Assembly (NCBI GenBank): GCA_964575225.1
Contig: CAZNQW010000020.1
Coordinates: 1 to 29,492 of the forward strand
Direction: 5' to 3'
DNA: 29,492 bases
From: CAZNQW01 sp964575225
GTDB lineage: Bacteria; Chloroflexota; Anaerolineae; JAAYZQ01
In this document: positions 1-7,082 of the stretch, piece by piece
Position numbering within the stretch: position 1 is the first letter of the stretch
How the letters are laid out: each line of letters begins with the position of its first letter
Program-made: the position numbers and the translations under genes
Notes under the pieces: model-generated
What the model saw: the letters and a program-made list of their open reading frames with translations, nothing else
Databases searched by the model: none
What the model was told of the DNA's origin: nothing

Positions 1-2134
1 CGGGAATAACGGCCTCGGTGGCCTCGGGCGCCCCCTCCAGGCTCTTGAGCCAGTCGGGCAATTCTTCCTCGACTTCGGCTTCGGGAATGACGGCCTCGGC
101 GACCTCAGGTGCTCCCTCCAGGCTCTTGAGCCAGTCAGGCAATTCGGCTTCTTCGACTTCGGCCTCGGGAACGACGACCCCGGCGACCTCAGGTGCTCCC
201 TCCGGGCTCTTGAGCCAGTCGGGCACCTCCTCTTCTTCGACTTCGGCCTCGGGAATGACGACCTCGGCGGCCTCAGGTGCTCCCTCCAGGCTCTTGAGCC
301 AGTCGGGCACCTCCTCTTCTTCGACCCCGGCTTCGGGAATAACGGCCTCGGCGACCTCAGGTGCTCCCTCCAGGCTCTTGAGCCAGTCGGGCAATTCGGC
401 TTCTTCGACTTCGGCCTCGGGAACGACGACCTCGGAGACCTCAGGTGCTCCATCCAGGCTCTTGAGCCAGTCGGGCACCTCCTCTTCTTCGACCGCGGCT
501 TCCACCTCAGCGACCGGTTCGGTCACGACCGGCTCAGCCTCCAGGCCTTTAAGCCAGTCGGGCAACTCCTCCCCCGTCTCTACCTCAGCAACGATGGGTT
601 CTGCTTGCACCTGGCCCGGTTCGATCAACTCCCTGAGCCAATCAGGCACCGATTCCTGTTGCTGAACTGCCAGATCTTCGGTCGACATCTCGGCCATGGC
701 CGTTTCCAAATCGGCCTCGTCCAAAATGCCTGCCGCTACCAAGGCTCGCAGGCTGGCAGGAATTTCAGGTTCCCCACGTGGCCCTGCCGGCGCCCCGCCA
801 TCGCTCGCGTCCTCCGGCTCACCCAATGTATCTGCAGGCGGTTCGGTCGAGGCCTCTGCTTCCGATTGAAAAGCAGCCTCTTCCTCCACCATCTCCTCGC
901 CAACCGCGTCTGTAAGCCATTCAGGGGCAGGCGCCTCCTCAAGTCTGGAGGGTTGCTGTTCCAGTTCGTGCATCCATTCAGGCATCTGAACCGAGCTCAA
1001 GTCCTCGTCCGCGGAATCTTGGGCGATCTCGGTCTCAAACTCGGGCGCATCAAGGTCCACCATGCCGGCAACACCTTCGGCCATTAGGGGCTTCCCATCG
1101 GCCAAATCTTTTATCCAGGCCGGGAGTGCTGCCGATGGTAACTCGGGACCCTTTTCGACCTCGGGCACCAGGCCATCGGACTCGGCAATGCCCATTTCTT
1201 GCATCCAATCGGGCAGGGCCTCCAATTCGTCCCACCCTTCGCCTGCGGCTTTGCCGATCGACTCCCCCGGCACCAGGTCCTGTTCGCCTGGTTCGCTCCC
1301 CCACACGGCAGGCACGGTCGGGACCTGAACATCTGAACTCGTCCCCAGATCCAGCATGCCCGCCTCGTAATCCAGTTCAGAGAGCCAGACTTCTTCCCGT
1401 GGAACCGGTGAGTCCAGGCCCATCATCTGCTGGGCAACCAGGCCCTCTGGATCCAAGGCGCGGGCCAGACGGAGCTTCTCTTCGCTGGTATCATCGTGAC
1501 CACCGCGAAGCCAAATCTCTCCAAGGATCAGGGTTGCCTTCAGGCAGTTGGGTAGGGCATCGAGCAGTTCCAGACAACCTTCCACTGCTTCCAGGCGTCG
1601 CCCCTCGTGCCAAAGCGCCTCGACCAGAGCAACACGGATATCGGGGAGTTCCGGCTCGTCGGCAAGAACCGCCCGAAATTCGCTAATGGCCCGCCCATAG
1701 AGGCCATTGCGCACATAGAGCCGGCCCAATGCCCCACGGGTCAGATGGAGGCGCAGCGTTTCCGCGCCATCGCGCTCGGCATACAGACGTTGAAGCTCGC
1801 GGCGCACCTCACTGTTGCCCGGAACCAACTCAAAGGCCCGCTCCAACTGCCAGATCGCTTCGGGCAGCGACCCCTGCTCGGCATAGATGATCCCCAATCC
1901 CACACGAGCGATAAAGTTCTCAGGATCGGCGCTCAGCGCCCGCTGAAAGAACTCGATCGATTCACGATACATCTCTTTTTCGAGACAGATTTCTCCCAGC
2001 AGGCTGTAGGCTTCGATGTGCTTGGGGTAGTGGGTCAAAACATGCTGACAGTGAGCAATGGCCTCATCGTGTTGGCCGTTGCGGATCAACGTTTTTATTT
2101 TGGCAACGTAATCCTGCAAGCGGATATCGGACAT
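1..2134 (-). CDS. TPR protein with C-terminal P-D-W-L repeat array (3' end outside window)
   Basis: An open frame runs from the ATG at 2134 to the left edge without a stop, about 711 residues. The start is supported by a GGGAGGGAG ribosome site just upstream. Roughly the first 290 residues are helical tetratricopeptide repeats, with segments such as EAIAHCQHVL, ESIEFFQRAL and DPENFIARVGLGIIYAEQG. From about residue 300 the protein is acidic (Glu, Val, Pro rich) and punctuated by P-[DE]-W-[LM]-x-x-[LM] segments: LPDWMQEM, MPEWMHEL, APEWLTDA, VPDWLREL, LPDWLKGL. It ends in a near-identical tandem array. No catalytic domain is visible. TPR regions usually bind other proteins, and a scaffold role is inference. 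Proteins of this look are familiar from Chloroflexota genomes (from memory, not searched). It has its own promoter at 2260-2288. Plus-strand frames here are shadows of the repeat. Confidence 0.85.
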   Translation of the reverse strand, partial: MSDIRLQDYVAKIKTLIRNGQHDEAIAHCQHVLTHYPKHIEAYSLLGEICLEKEMYRESIEFFQRALSADPENFIARVGLGIIYAEQGSLPEAIWQLERAFELVPGNSEVRRELQRLYAERDGAETLRLHLTRGALGRLYVRNGLYGRAISEFRAVLADEPELPDIRVALVEALWHEGRRLEAVEGCLELLDALPNCLKATLILGEIWLRGGHDDTSEEKLRLARALDPEGLVAQQMMGLDSPVPREEVWLSELDYEAGMLDLGTSSDVQVPTVPAVWGSEPGEQDLVPGESIGKAAGEGWDELEALPDWMQEMGIAESDGLVPEVEKGPELPSAALPAWIKDLADGKPLMAEGVAGMVDLDAPEFETEIAQDSADEDLSSVQMPEWMHELEQQPSRLEEAPAPEWLTDAVGEEMVEEEAAFQSEAEASTEPPADTLGEPEDASDGGAPAGPRGEPEIPASLRALVAAGILDEADLETAMAEMSTEDLAVQQQESVPDWLRELIEPGQVQAEPIVAEVETGEELPDWLKGLEAEPVVTEPVAEVEAAVEEEEVPDWLKSLDGAPEVSEVVVPEAEVEEAELPDWLKSLEGAPEVAEAVIPEAGVEEEEVPDWLKSLEGAPEAAEVVIPEAEVEEEEVPDWLKSPEGAPEVAGVVVPEAEVEEAELPDWLKSLEGAPEVAEAVIPEAEVEEELPDWLKSLEGAPEATEAVIP
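32..570 (-). repeat. Tandem 81-87 bp coding repeat (27-29 aa, PDWLKSLEGAPE unit)
   Basis: The plus-strand string ggctcttgag recurs at 40, 121, 205, 289, 373 and 457, with a diverged copy at 544. Spacings are 81, 84, 84, 84, 84 and 87 bases, all multiples of three, so the frame of the TPR protein is kept. Each unit encodes PDWLKSLEGAPE followed by a variable acidic Val/Glu/Ala stretch. The array continues past the left edge. Confidence 0.9.
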
Positions 2135-2259
2135 GTGCTTCTCCCTCCCTTACCGGCCGCTCGCCTCCTGTCAGGCGCTAAGCGGATGTCTCAAACTTGG
2201 CTCAAACAGACCCGAGCAGAAAAACGAGGATAGCGCCAATACGCTTTTTGCTGCTCCCT

Positions 2260-2288
2260 ATTATGCCCTTTTTCAACGAATTTGTCAA
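2260..2288 (-). promoter_or_regulatory. Sigma70-type promoter for the TPR/PDWL gene
   Basis: On the minus strand TTGACA (2288-2283) is followed after 17 bases by CATAAT (2265-2260). Transcription would begin near 2253, giving a leader of about 120 bases before the ATG at 2134. The -35 box is a perfect consensus match. Confidence 0.75.
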
Positions 2289-2336
2289 CAGTATAAACGG
2301 TTCCTTACACATGCAACAACCTTCAAATGTATATCT

Positions 2337-2352
2337 CCAGCCGATCGGCTGG
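2337..2352. repeat. 16-bp perfect palindrome between kinase gene and TPR promoter
   Basis: CCAGCCGATCGGCTGG reads the same on both strands. It lies just past the stop of the receiver-kinase gene and about 50 bases upstream of the -35 box of the TPR gene. It could fold as a 6-bp hairpin with a GATC loop, but no T-run follows, so an intrinsic terminator is doubtful. An operator is equally possible. Confidence 0.4.
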
Positions 2353-2367
2353 TCGCCATCAAAAGGC

Positions 2368-3513
2368 TCAAAAAGCCGGTGGTGGAGCATCTTTGGGCAG
2401 GCGAACGGTAAAAGTGCTGCCCTGGCCTAGTTGAGAATCCAACTCGATCGTACCCTGGTACAATCGCACAATTTGCTCGACAATCGGCAATCCCAGACCC
2501 GTGCCCAATTCGCATTGAGCCTTGGCGCCTTCTGAGCGGTAAAACTCTTGGAAGATCCGCGCCAATTCCTCGTTTGAAATGCCTATGCCGGTATCGATGA
2601 CCTTGCCGACGATCTGTCCCTCCTCTTCGGCCAGATGGACGTCGATTGACCCGCGGGAGGTATATCGAAGCGCATTTTCCAAAAGATGCCGCCAAAGCGA
2701 TTCCATGTGGCCTGGATGCGCCTTGATCGTGGGATAGTTGGAAATCTTTACGTGGAAAGCCAGGCCCTTTGCGGTGGCCTGCTTTCGAAGAGTATCTGTC
2801 ACAGAAGAGACGACGCTTGCCACCGAGACCGGTCGCAGGCCGGATAGATCGAGCCCTTGCTTCAAATGCGCCAATTCCAGCAGCTCATCGAGCATGTCCA
2901 GCAATTGCGTGGCCCGCTGGTCAAGCCTGCCCAGATATTCATCCCATTCATCGGCAGCCACATAGCCAGCCCGCATGAGCTGCAAATAATTCTTGACCAC
3001 GCCCACAGGATTGCGAAGCTCGTGGACCACGACCAACATGAAACGGCTCTCAATGGCGTTGAACTTGGCCCGCTCTTGCTGGGTCCGCTGCAGGGCCTGA
3101 GCTTCTTCCTCACGCTCCTTTTGCCGTCGAAGTTCGATCTGCCTTTGACGATCCTGGAGGCCCTGCCTTACCGCAGATAGCAATTCGTCCGAAGTAAAGG
3201 GCTTGGGCAAAAAGGCATGGGCTCCTTCTTTCATAGCTCGCGCCGCCAGATCGACGGTCGCATATCCGGTGATCATGACGCACACAATATCTGGGTCATG
3301 CTCGTGGATCTTGGCCAAGAGTTCAAGCCCACTAATGCCCGGCATCATGGCATCCAGTAAGACCAGATCCACGTGCATATCGCGGAGTGTGCGCAAAGCC
3401 TCTGCGCCATGTTCTGCCACGCTCACCTGGTACCCATGAGGCGTCAGGGCGCGGCGGCAGCCCTCGCGCATCCCTACCTCGTCGTCGACGACCAGAATTG
3501 TGGCTGTACCCAT
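2368..3513 (-). CDS. Hybrid response regulator-histidine kinase
   Basis: This 381-residue cytoplasmic signalling protein has no membrane segment. Residues 1-120 are a receiver domain: acidic pair D10/D11, phospho-acceptor D54 in LLDAMMPG, T82 and K104 in FLPKPF. A charged coiled coil (about 118-155) links it to a HisKA dimerisation domain with H164 in VVVHELRNPV. An HATPase domain follows, with N280 in HLLENALRY, D307-G311 in DTGIGI and a GTGLGL box at 337-342. All residues needed for autophosphorylation and phosphotransfer are present. The receiver probably gets phosphate from another kinase and controls the C-terminal kinase. No output regulator is adjacent, so the partner is unknown. The ATG at 3513 follows an AAGGA/GGAG-type site, and a promoter sits at 3547-3576. 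Confidence 0.93.
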   Translation of the reverse strand: MGTATILVVDDEVGMREGCRRALTPHGYQVSVAEHGAEALRTLRDMHVDLVLLDAMMPGISGLELLAKIHEHDPDIVCVMITGYATVDLAARAMKEGAHAFLPKPFTSDELLSAVRQGLQDRQRQIELRRQKEREEEAQALQRTQQERAKFNAIESRFMLVVVHELRNPVGVVKNYLQLMRAGYVAADEWDEYLGRLDQRATQLLDMLDELLELAHLKQGLDLSGLRPVSVASVVSSVTDTLRKQATAKGLAFHVKISNYPTIKAHPGHMESLWRHLLENALRYTSRGSIDVHLAEEEGQIVGKVIDTGIGISNEELARIFQEFYRSEGAKAQCELGTGLGLPIVEQIVRLYQGTIELDSQLGQGSTFTVRLPKDAPPPAF

Positions 3514-3546
3514 GATCTTGCTCCATTCCTTTGCCAGGGTAAACCC

Positions 3547-3576
3547 ATTATACCACGGACAATCGCATCACGACAA
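3547..3576 (-). promoter_or_regulatory. Promoter for receiver-histidine kinase gene
   Basis: Minus-strand TTGTCG (3576-3571), an 18-base spacer and a perfect TATAAT (3552-3547) lie about 35 bases upstream of the ATG at 3513. Confidence 0.65.
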
Positions 3577-3698
3577 GCCCCGTTCCAAACGCCTCGACAT
3601 TCACCACACAATCCCGTGCAGTGATGGGTTCATGTTTCGGCGATTTGCCTGGAAACCGGGGTCCTAAAGACTTGATGAGCATGAGGGGAATAACAAGA

Positions 3699-3724
3699 AC
3701 AGGGACCCTCAAAAGAGTCCCTGT
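3699..3724 (-). terminator. Candidate terminator downstream of comEA-like gene
   Basis: ACAGGGAC (3699-3706) and GTCCCTGT (3717-3724) form a perfect 8-bp stem with a 10-base loop. In the direction of the comEA-like gene it is followed by TTCTTGTTATT, a loose U-rich tail. It lies about 85 bases beyond the stop codon. Confidence 0.5.
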
Positions 3725-3808
3725 CTTCCTTTCACAAGGAGGAGAAAGGAGTACTTTTATTATACCCCATTGGTCCACGCGCTCCGTAAGCCCCATTACA
3801 ATCAAGAC

Positions 3809-4402
3809 TCATTTGGTCGAAATACTATCTTCGATCTTGGCAAAGATGGCGGGTCCCACACCGGCGACATTCATCACATCCTCTGGTTGGGCAAAGGGAC
3901 CGTTCCCCTCCCGATAGTCGATGATGCGCTGAGCCAGAGCCGGCCCAATGCCGGGCAGTGATTCCAGGGCGGTGGCATCGGCCGTGTTGATATTGATCCG
4001 GACATCCACCGAACGCTGAGCCGAGGGCCACTCCACAGATGGAAGATCCGTTTCCTCCAAATGGGGGACATAGACGTGCTGTCCATCCACCAACTCGGTA
4101 GCCAGGTTGATGCGATCCAGATCCGCATCGGGGGCCGGGCCACCCGCCGCCAGCACAGCATCTTTGGCAATGCTCGCAGGCGGCAGCGTGTATACATCAG
4201 GCGATTGCACGGCACCGCTCACATACACACGCAAAGGGGAGGGCGTGACCTTAGCTTCAGGGGCAGAGGGAGCGGTTGCAGTGGACAGGAGAATCGGCGC
4301 CGGTTGTCTGCGGCCCGATTGAATCAGCAAGACTCCGGCCATGACCATAATGGTCACGAGTGCAAAAAGGACCACTCGGTTTCGCCGCACCCACTCGTCC
4401 AT
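3809..4402 (-). CDS. comEA: ComEA-family DNA-binding protein (SLBB + helix-hairpin-helix)
   Basis: The product is 197 residues. It has an N-terminal membrane anchor (about 10-27, VVLFALVTIMVMAGVLLI), a Pro/Ala/Ser linker, an SLBB domain (about 57-113, starting LRVYVSGAVQSPDVY) and a C-terminal double helix-hairpin-helix region with the hairpins LPGIGPALAQRI (149-160) and VAGVGPAIFAKI (179-190). This is the full architecture of ComEA, the membrane-anchored receptor that binds double-stranded DNA outside the cell during natural transformation. ComEC and ComF are not nearby, so competence is not shown and a looser DNA-binding role is possible. A GAGGG site precedes the ATG. It starts about 78 bases after the upstream TPR gene and may share its transcript. 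Confidence 0.9.
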   Translation of the reverse strand: MDEWVRRNRVVLFALVTIMVMAGVLLIQSGRRQPAPILLSTATAPSAPEAKVTPSPLRVYVSGAVQSPDVYTLPPASIAKDAVLAAGGPAPDADLDRINLATELVDGQHVYVPHLEETDLPSVEWPSAQRSVDVRININTADATALESLPGIGPALAQRIIDYREGNGPFAQPEDVMNVAGVGPAIFAKIEDSISTK

Positions 4403-4480
4403 AGCACCCTCTGCCAGAGCACCAATGGCTACAATCTGTCCCCCACTGTGACAAACGGAACGATAGAGCGTTGGCCCGGA

Positions 4481-5611
4481 CTATTTTTCAGGACAGAGCG
4501 CCAGCCCATCCCACGCCGGACCGGCATTCGGATCGATTTCGACGGCCTTTAGCAACCAGGGGCGAGCCTCATCACAGCGCTCCAAATAGACATAGGCCAG
4601 ACCCAACGTGTAATAGTAATCCAGCCTGTCAGCTCCCAGTTCAATGGCCCGTTTGTAGGCATCGACAGAGCCTTCGTAATTGCGCAGGACATAATAGGTC
4701 AAACCCAGATGCCCGTACGCCAATTGAAACTCGGGATCGGCCTCCACGGCTTTTTCAAAAACCACGGCGGCGCGCTGATAGTTGCCGGTCTGATAGTACG
4801 CCCAACCCAGAGAATCGTGGGCGTGAGCCCCATTGGGATCGACGGTCGTCGCCTTTTCCAATGCAGACAGGCCATCCTTCTGATTGTTGTTGGCCAGGTG
4901 GATGCGCCCCAAATCGATGTAGGGCTGGGCCAGGCGTGGATGGATCTGAGCCGCGCGGAGATACTCGGTCACTGCTTCTTGAACCTTGCGCTGCTTTTCC
5001 AACGCATAGCCCAGATCTCGATGGGCAAAAACACTGCTATCGTCCAGGGTGACCGCCAGCCGCGCCGATTCCACGGCCTGCGCCACCTGCCCCATGTCGG
5101 CATAGACCTCCGACAGGTAAGCATGGGCTTCCGCATAGGTCGGATCGAGATCGATGGCGCTCAGACAGGCGCTCAGCGCCTCCTGGAGTTTTTCGTGCTC
5201 ACCGGCATCCGCATCCCAGTCCAGGGCCATACACAGGGCCGCCAGGGCTTCAGCGCTATCAGGAGCAAGGCCAATCGCAGTCCGGGCCTTGTCTACGGCA
5301 TCATCGGTGCGCCGCCGCAGGGTCAGCAAATGGGACCACCACACATAGGGCATGGCATCTTCGGGGTCCAGAAGCGCCGCCTCGCTGTAGGTGATGATCG
5401 CACTATCCAAATCACCTTCGAGATAGAATTCGTGGGCGACAGCCATGACATCCCTGGCGGTGGGGGTGGGTGTAGGCGTCGGCCCAACTTGAATCGGCTG
5501 CAGCAGATCGCGCCTGACAGTAACCAGGTACACTCCCGCAGCCGCCAAAACAAACAGAACGAGAACCCGGATCGAGGACGAGCGTCGCTTTTTGGGTGGT
5601 CGTATATACAT
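4481..5611 (-). CDS. Membrane-anchored tetratricopeptide repeat protein
   Basis: The product is 376 residues. A basic N-terminus (PPKKRRSSS) leads into one membrane segment (about 14-32), then a PTPTPTPT linker and about eight tandem TPR units filling residues 53-370, for example AAQIHPRLAQPYIDLGRIHL and VEADPEFQLAYGHLGLTYYV. The topology suggests an exported TPR domain held at the membrane. No enzymatic motif is seen. TPR arrays are generic protein-binding scaffolds, so the partner is unknown. It is transcribed from a strong promoter (5632-5660) with a short leader. The comEA-like gene follows 78 bases downstream on the same strand, but this may be proximity rather than shared function. Confidence 0.88.
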   Translation of the reverse strand: MYIRPPKKRRSSSIRVLVLFVLAAAGVYLVTVRRDLLQPIQVGPTPTPTPTARDVMAVAHEFYLEGDLDSAIITYSEAALLDPEDAMPYVWWSHLLTLRRRTDDAVDKARTAIGLAPDSAEALAALCMALDWDADAGEHEKLQEALSACLSAIDLDPTYAEAHAYLSEVYADMGQVAQAVESARLAVTLDDSSVFAHRDLGYALEKQRKVQEAVTEYLRAAQIHPRLAQPYIDLGRIHLANNNQKDGLSALEKATTVDPNGAHAHDSLGWAYYQTGNYQRAAVVFEKAVEADPEFQLAYGHLGLTYYVLRNYEGSVDAYKRAIELGADRLDYYYTLGLAYVYLERCDEARPWLLKAVEIDPNAGPAWDGLALCPEK

Positions 5612-5631
5612 ACCATGCTCCCGTGCCCAGC

Positions 5632-5660
5632 ATTATAGCATGGTCAAGCATTGATGGCAA
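5632..5660 (-). promoter_or_regulatory. Strong promoter for membrane TPR gene
   Basis: Minus-strand TTGCCA (5660-5655), a 17-base spacer and a perfect TATAAT (5637-5632). The transcript would start near 5625, leaving a leader of about 14 bases with a GGGAG site before the ATG at 5611. Confidence 0.8.
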
Positions 5661-5856
5661 TTTTACAAGCCGCAATGCGCCCTCAGGTACCGGGACGCTT
5701 TCATTTTTTCAAAGTTGTGCCGGTGCCTTGGGCCGAAAGTGCACCTTCCGGCACGCCTGACACGGCCAAAGAACCGAATTCCATTCCAAGAGGGCCTGCT
5801 TCCCAGTGTTATGTAAATACAAAGATTCACTTTGACCGTGCACACCTTATAGAGGG

Positions 5857-5885
5857 TTGCCATCCCCTCACAGGCATGCTATACT
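5857..5885 (+). promoter_or_regulatory. Promoter for D-cysteine desulfhydrase-family gene
   Basis: TTGCCA (5857-5862), 17 bases, TATACT (5880-5885). The predicted start is near 5892, giving a leader of about 70 bases that ends with a GAGGAGGG ribosome site before the ATG at 5965. Confidence 0.75.
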
Positions 5886-5964
5886 AGCTGACGCAAAGCC
5901 GCGAACTGCGCTCTGCCCCTGGCAGAGTCGATGAGAATTCTGATGGCGAGGAGGGTTCGTACAG

Positions 5965-6951
5965 ATGAAAGCGAGGGAACGGTTTCCTCTGGGTCACCTG
6001 CCCACGCCGCTGGAGCCGATGGTGCGCCTGAGCGAGGCGCTGGGCGGGCCTGAGCTGTGGATCAAACGGGATGACCAGACCGGCCTGGCGGCCGGCGGCA
6101 ACAAAACTCGAAAATTGGAATTCCTGATGGCCGACGCCCTGAGCCAAAGGGCCGATGTGGTGCTGACTGTGGGCGCCATCCAGTCCAACCACTGCCGCCA
6201 GACGGCGGCAGCGGCCGTCCGAGCCGGGCTCGGTTGCGTCCTGGTTTTGGCCAGCGAAGCGCCGCCCCAAGAGCAATGGACCGGCAACCTGTTGCTGGAC
6301 GATCTGCTGGGGGCGCGGCTCTGGTGGGCCGGTTCCGACGATCCCCTGCACGCGCTGGCAGCCGCCGCCGAGGCCGAACAGGCAGCCGGGCGACGGCCCT
6401 ACGTCATCCCCTATGGGGGCTCGAATGCCGTCGGTGCAGCGGCCTATGCCACCGCCTTTGACGAGCTATGGGCGCAGACCGCTGAGAGCGCGTCGCTCCC
6501 CTTTGACCGCATCCTCTTTGCCACCAGTTCTGGTGGTACCCAGGCGGGATTGATCGTCGGCGCCAAGGCCGTCGGCTATCGTGGTCAGGTGCTGGGCATC
6601 AATGTGGACAAGACCGGCGGCCATCTCCGGGACACGATCGAGGGACTTTTGGCCCCTACGGCAGCCTATCTCGGCCTGGACCTGAGCTTTGAGGCCCACG
6701 ATATCCACATCAGCGACGAGTATGTGGGCGGCGGCTATGCCGTGCTGACCTCGGCCGAAGAGTCGGCCATACGCCAGGTGGCCCAGACGGAGGGAATTTT
6801 GCTGGATCCGGTGTACACCGGCAAGGCCATGGCCGGCCTCCTGGGCATGATCCACCGGGGGCAGATCGGTTGCAACGAGAGGGTGCTGTTTTGGCACACC
6901 GGCGGCATGCCCGCCCTGTTTGCCTACGCCCGAGACCTGGCCAGTCACTAG
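5965..6951 (+). CDS. dcyD: PLP-dependent D-cysteine desulfhydrase / ACC deaminase family protein
   Basis: The 328-residue protein belongs to fold-type II PLP enzymes. K47 in GGNKTRKLEF is the expected Schiff-base lysine, SNHCRQTAA (74-82) is the conserved active-site loop, and the C-terminal LLDPVYTGKAMAGL and HTGGMPALF segments are typical of this family. Members release H2S, pyruvate and ammonia from D-cysteine, or deaminate 1-aminocyclopropane-1-carboxylate. Motifs alone do not settle the substrate, but the sequence reads more like DcyD than dedicated ACC deaminase. It is monocistronic: it has its own promoter and leader, faces away from the TPR gene, and converges with the glycoside-hydrolase-like gene. 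The protein is soluble with no signal peptide. Confidence 0.88.
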   Translation: MKARERFPLGHLPTPLEPMVRLSEALGGPELWIKRDDQTGLAAGGNKTRKLEFLMADALSQRADVVLTVGAIQSNHCRQTAAAAVRAGLGCVLVLASEAPPQEQWTGNLLLDDLLGARLWWAGSDDPLHALAAAAEAEQAAGRRPYVIPYGGSNAVGAAAYATAFDELWAQTAESASLPFDRILFATSSGGTQAGLIVGAKAVGYRGQVLGINVDKTGGHLRDTIEGLLAPTAAYLGLDLSFEAHDIHISDEYVGGGYAVLTSAEESAIRQVAQTEGILLDPVYTGKAMAGLLGMIHRGQIGCNERVLFWHTGGMPALFAYARDLASH

Positions 6952-6969
6952 CGCTCAGACAAGGAGCTT

Positions 6970-7075
6970 TCCCAAAAGCAGGAATTTGGCTCGTTTCACA
7001 AAAGGTAACATCTTAAATCTAATGATTTCATTCAGTATCTGAGAGTTAATCAATGCCTTAAGGAACCTTTTGGGA
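6970..7075. repeat. 9-bp inverted repeat bounding an AT-richer spacer
   Basis: TCCCAAAAG (6970-6978) and its complement CTTTTGGGA (7067-7075) flank about 88 bases that are clearly less GC-rich than the surroundings. The spacer lies between two convergent genes. No long T-run or compact hairpin is present. It may be a degenerate terminator or a remnant of a small insertion. Confidence 0.3.
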
Positions 7076-7082
7076 CTGCCAC

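Larger units (their letters stand above)
5612..5964. other. Divergent intergenic region between TPR gene and D-cysteine desulfhydrase gene
   Basis: No credible ORF lies in these 353 bases. The left part holds the minus-strand TPR promoter and the right part the plus-strand promoter of the PLP enzyme. Between them GTGCCGGTGC (5717-5726) can pair with GCACC (5741-5745) and GGCAC (5750-5754), a bulged hairpin that lies outside both predicted transcripts, so it may be a protein-binding site or chance. No riboswitch was recognised. Confidence 0.6.

Noticed and set aside
18..665. 215-codon plus-strand frame rich in Ser, Ala and Thr with repeats
   Set aside because: It is the antisense reading of the PDWL repeat array; the minus frame has TPRs, a ribosome site and a promoter.
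3734..3917. Plus-strand ribosome-site-like AAGGAGGAGAAAGGAG followed by short frames
   Set aside because: The following frames are antisense to the comEA-like gene and have no coding character.
5717..5754. Bulged hairpin as a riboswitch or terminator
   Set aside because: It lies outside both predicted transcripts and has no T-run or recognisable aptamer pattern.
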